Shown: positions 4,546 to 6,914 of the stretch, piece by piece | Numbering within the stretch: the stretch's first letter is position 1 | How the letters are laid out: the number at the start of each line of letters is the position of its first letter | Position numbers and translations under genes: made by a program | Source: Bacillota bacterium | Lineage (GTDB): Bacteria; Bacillota; Clostridia; Peptostreptococcales; Anaerovoracaceae | NCBI GenBank assembly: GCA_029266295.1 | Contig: JAQSXD010000196.1 | Location: 1-6,914, forward strand | Reading direction: 5' to 3' | Length of the DNA: 6,914 bases | Notes under the pieces: generated by a model | Told to the model about the DNA's origin: nothing | The model's database searches: none | The model's input: only the letters and a program-made list of their open reading frames with translations

Positions 4546-6914
4546 AAGAATCGAAATGCATGGCTTCAAGTCCTTTGCCGATCCTGTCAGCATAGAATTT
4601 CATGAGGGAATCACTTGTATCGTAGGACCTAATGGAAGCGGCAAGAGCAATATCTCTGATGCAATCCGATGGGTTCTTGGTGAGCAGAGTCCCAAAATGC
4701 TGAGAGGCGGCAAAATGGAAGAGGTCATCTTTGCGGGAACGGCAAGCAGAAAGTCCCGAGGGATGGCAGAAGTCACGTTGGTCATCGATAACAGTAAAGG
4801 AATTCTTCCCATCGACTACGCCGAGGTAGCAATTACGAGAAGAATGTACCGGTCAGGTGAAAGCGAATATTCCATCAACAACAATCATTGCAGGCTGAGG
4901 GATATTCGGGAGCTGATTATGGATACTGGGATTGGAGTGGATGGTTATTCCCTGATCGGACAAGGGAAAATAGCTGACATTGTAAGCAATAAGCCGGAAA
5001 GCAGAAGAGAGATCTTTGAGGAAGCCGCCGGAATCGTGAAATATCGGACAAAGAAAATGGAGTCTGAGCGAAAGCTGGAAGCATCCACGGGCAATTTGGA
5101 ACGGGTCAATGACATCATTTCAGAGATTGAATCCCGGATCGGGAAGCTTAAGAATGACAGTGAAAAAGCGAGGGAATATCTGATTCTCCGTGACAGATAC
5201 AAGGAACTTGAAATCAATGTTACACTGAAAAATATCGAGAATATTGAGCTCAAGAATGAATACATAAAAGATGATCTAGCAGAACTTGCAAGTCAGATCG
5301 AGGAATTGAAGGAGGATAAAGCCTCCATCGATACAGAACTGACGGAATATAGAAATAGAAACGAGGAGCTTGGAAGACTTGGAAATGAAACAAGGGATAA
5401 GCTTCTTATTAGTGTCGAAAAAATTAATGAACTTGTGAATCAAAACCAGTTGAATCGAGAAAAACTGGCTACAATTGATAAGGATATCGACAGGCTGAAG
5501 GATGAAATCGCAGTCATCGACAGCAAACTGGAAAAGGAAGCTGAATCAGAGACAACACTTCAAACTGACAAGGACAAACTTTATGAAGAATTATCCATTC
5601 TTAAAAATGACCTTGACCAGCGCCTAAAGAAACAGGCAGAGCTGTCAGCTGGCATCAGTGATGATGCCGCAGCCATCGATCAACAGAAAAACAGGATTTA
5701 TGAGCTTCACAGCAGCATCAGCAGTAAAAACAGTGAGATTAACAGCCTTCTCAGTCTTCAGGGGACGTTGGAAAAACGAAGAGAGCAAGTTCTTGCAGAC
5801 AGAGAATCCGCTGAGGTGATGCGCAATGATCTGGCGGAACGTCGTTCTCGAGCTACTCAGGAACTAACGGTCCTAAAGGATGAATTTCGTAAGGCTACCG
5901 AGCAGCGGCAGGAACACATCTGCAGGCATAATGAGAGAATCCTTCGGGAAAAGAGTCTTGCAAAAGAACTGGAAGAGCTGAGGATATCCATCGGTCAAAT
6001 TTCTACCAGAAAAAAAATGATCGAAGAAATGGAAAGCTCCTATGAGGGATATAATAATGCTGTAAAATTCATTATGAGATCCAAGCTTCCCGGCATCAAC
6101 GGCGTTGTGGCAGAACTCATCGAGGTTCCCCAGGGCTATGAGACAGCAATTGAAACTGCACTGGGAGCAGCATTACAAAACATCGTCTGCGAAGACGATC
6201 ACAGTGCGCAGACCGCCATCAGCGCGCTGAAGGCCAATAAAGCGGGCAGGCTGACCTTCCTGCCGATCAAGAGCATGCGGGATTCCAGTCCAAGCTATGA
6301 CCAGAGGCTAAAAAATTCAGAAGGCTTCAAGGGTTTTGGCGTGCAGTGCATCAAGTTTGATGAAAAGTACCGGAAAGTTATGGAATATCTTCTGGGAAGG
6401 GTAATCATCGTTGATTCGCTGGATCATGCTGTTCGGCTTTCGAAGAATACGACAGGAGGAGGCCTTCGTTTTGTAACGCTGGAGGGTGAAGTAATCAATT
6501 CCGGTGGTGCGATTACAGGCGGAACCTTTCGCAACAATACCTCTAATCTGCTGGAAAGAAAAGCTGAGATCAAGCAGCTGGGAGAGAAACTTAACAGCAT
6601 GGAACTGTCAAAGAACCGGGGCAGCAATGAATTAGAGGAACTACGGGCTGCAATTGCATCGGGTCAGGATACGTTACAAAGGCTGGACCTCGAGCACAGG
6701 GAAAAAGAGATGGAGCTCCTGAACAAGGAAAATTCAGCTGCGGCCATGTCTGGGCAGCTTTCCGAGCTGGAAATTGCAGAGGAAAAAAGTCGGAAAGAAC
6801 TGGAGAACATCGACAGTGAAAAAAGCGCTTCGGAGTCGATGATCAATGAAATCAGAACAACAGTACAGCAGGCGAGTGAGGACATTGCTGAAATAGAGAA
6901 GATCACTGATACCG
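4535..6914 (+). CDS. smc: Chromosome segregation protein SMC, N-terminal two thirds (cut by window edge)
   Basis: The frame is open for 793 codons to the window end; full SMC is about 1,190 aa. SMC dimers with ScpA and ScpB form the condensin that organises and segregates the chromosome. The start is TTG 4535, giving MYFKRIEMHGFKSFADP, the canonical SMC N-terminus. The head shows Walker A GPNGSGKS (31-38), the arginine-finger region LRGGKMEEVIFAG with Arg57, and the Q-loop IGQGKIADIVSNKPESRR with Gln143, then EEAAGIVKYR. Residues about 165-500 form the first coiled-coil arm, rich in Glu, Lys, Leu and heptads. The hinge spans about 519-665 (PGINGVVAELIEVP, ETALGAALQNIVC, GRLTFLPI, VINSGGAITGGT). 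The returning coiled coil runs from about 670 to the edge. The ABC signature and Walker B motif lie outside. The gene overlaps rnc by 11 nt and is probably cotranscribed from the plsX promoter. Reading through shows no frameshift. Confidence 0.97.
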   Translation, partial: MYFKRIEMHGFKSFADPVSIEFHEGITCIVGPNGSGKSNISDAIRWVLGEQSPKMLRGGKMEEVIFAGTASRKSRGMAEVTLVIDNSKGILPIDYAEVAITRRMYRSGESEYSINNNHCRLRDIRELIMDTGIGVDGYSLIGQGKIADIVSNKPESRREIFEEAAGIVKYRTKKMESERKLEASTGNLERVNDIISEIESRIGKLKNDSEKAREYLILRDRYKELEINVTLKNIENIELKNEYIKDDLAELASQIEELKEDKASIDTELTEYRNRNEELGRLGNETRDKLLISVEKINELVNQNQLNREKLATIDKDIDRLKDEIAVIDSKLEKEAESETTLQTDKDKLYEELSILKNDLDQRLKKQAELSAGISDDAAAIDQQKNRIYELHSSISSKNSEINSLLSLQGTLEKRREQVLADRESAEVMRNDLAERRSRATQELTVLKDEFRKATEQRQEHICRHNERILREKSLAKELEELRISIGQISTRKKMIEEMESSYEGYNNAVKFIMRSKLPGINGVVAELIEVPQGYETAIETALGAALQNIVCEDDHSAQTAISALKANKAGRLTFLPIKSMRDSSPSYDQRLKNSEGFKGFGVQCIKFDEKYRKVMEYLLGRVIIVDSLDHAVRLSKNTTGGGLRFVTLEGEVINSGGAITGGTFRNNTSNLLERKAEIKQLGEKLNSMELSKNRGSNELEELRAAIASGQDTLQRLDLEHREKEMELLNKENSAAAMSGQLSELEIAEEKSRKELENIDSEKSASESMINEIRTTVQQASEDIAEIEKITDT

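Noticed and set aside
4252..4593. 113-codon and other minus-strand frames opposite rnc, caxA and smc
   Set aside because: They are antisense shadows of genes whose + strand products are unmistakable; no ribosome binding sites or recognisable domains.

Overview
The window looks like a chromosomal housekeeping segment from an anaerobic Firmicute of the class Clostridia. The evidence is the strong AGGAGG-type Shine-Dalgarno sites, the use of ATG, GTG and TTG starts, the plsX-rnc-smc gene order typical of Firmicutes, a clostridial-style tandem-OB single-stranded DNA-binding protein, and a TcdA-like protein with a Cys-rich tail. Family or genus cannot be fixed from the sequence. All genes lie on the + strand. 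No tRNA, rRNA, insertion sequence, phage gene or CRISPR array is visible.

Left part (1-1430). The 3' part of a tRNA threonylcarbamoyladenosine dehydratase gene (tcdA/csdL type) ends at 396. A 168-base spacer follows, holding two inverted repeats (458-494 and 500-517). Next is a gene for a protein with two SSB-like OB folds and no acidic SSB tail, best started at 565. A clear intrinsic terminator (1262-1288) closes this unit. After it comes an AT-rich stretch with 10-bp tandem repeats ending in TATAAT, the likely promoter region of the next gene.

Middle (1431-2843). A cation/proton exchanger of the CaxA/ChaA (CAX) family is followed by 342 bases with no convincing protein gene. This gap is the most unusual part of the window. 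At 2544-2656 the + strand can fold into one long interrupted hairpin: 21 bp with a 6-nt bulge, a 13/14-nt internal loop, then an 11-bp apical stem. It ends directly in eight T residues, and four ATCAA motifs all fall in unpaired positions. I read it as a candidate small RNA or 3'UTR-derived RNA of unknown family. Just downstream are a good promoter (2676-2705), an inverted repeat at the expected transcription start, and a second intrinsic terminator (2785-2805). That terminator sits before the plsX ribosome binding site, so the plsX operon may be controlled by attenuation.

Right part (2844-6914). plsX, rnc and smc form a tightly packed, overlapping operon with overlaps of 8 and 11 nt. It links phospholipid synthesis (acyl-phosphate formation), double-stranded RNA processing and chromosome condensation. 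No acpP or fab genes lie between plsX and rnc, unlike Bacillus and many other Firmicutes. smc starts with TTG inside rnc and runs off the right edge after 793 codons, so the distal coiled coil and the C-terminal ATPase half are missing. The coding content is conventional; the best candidates for something undescribed are the RNA structures in the 2502-2843 gap.
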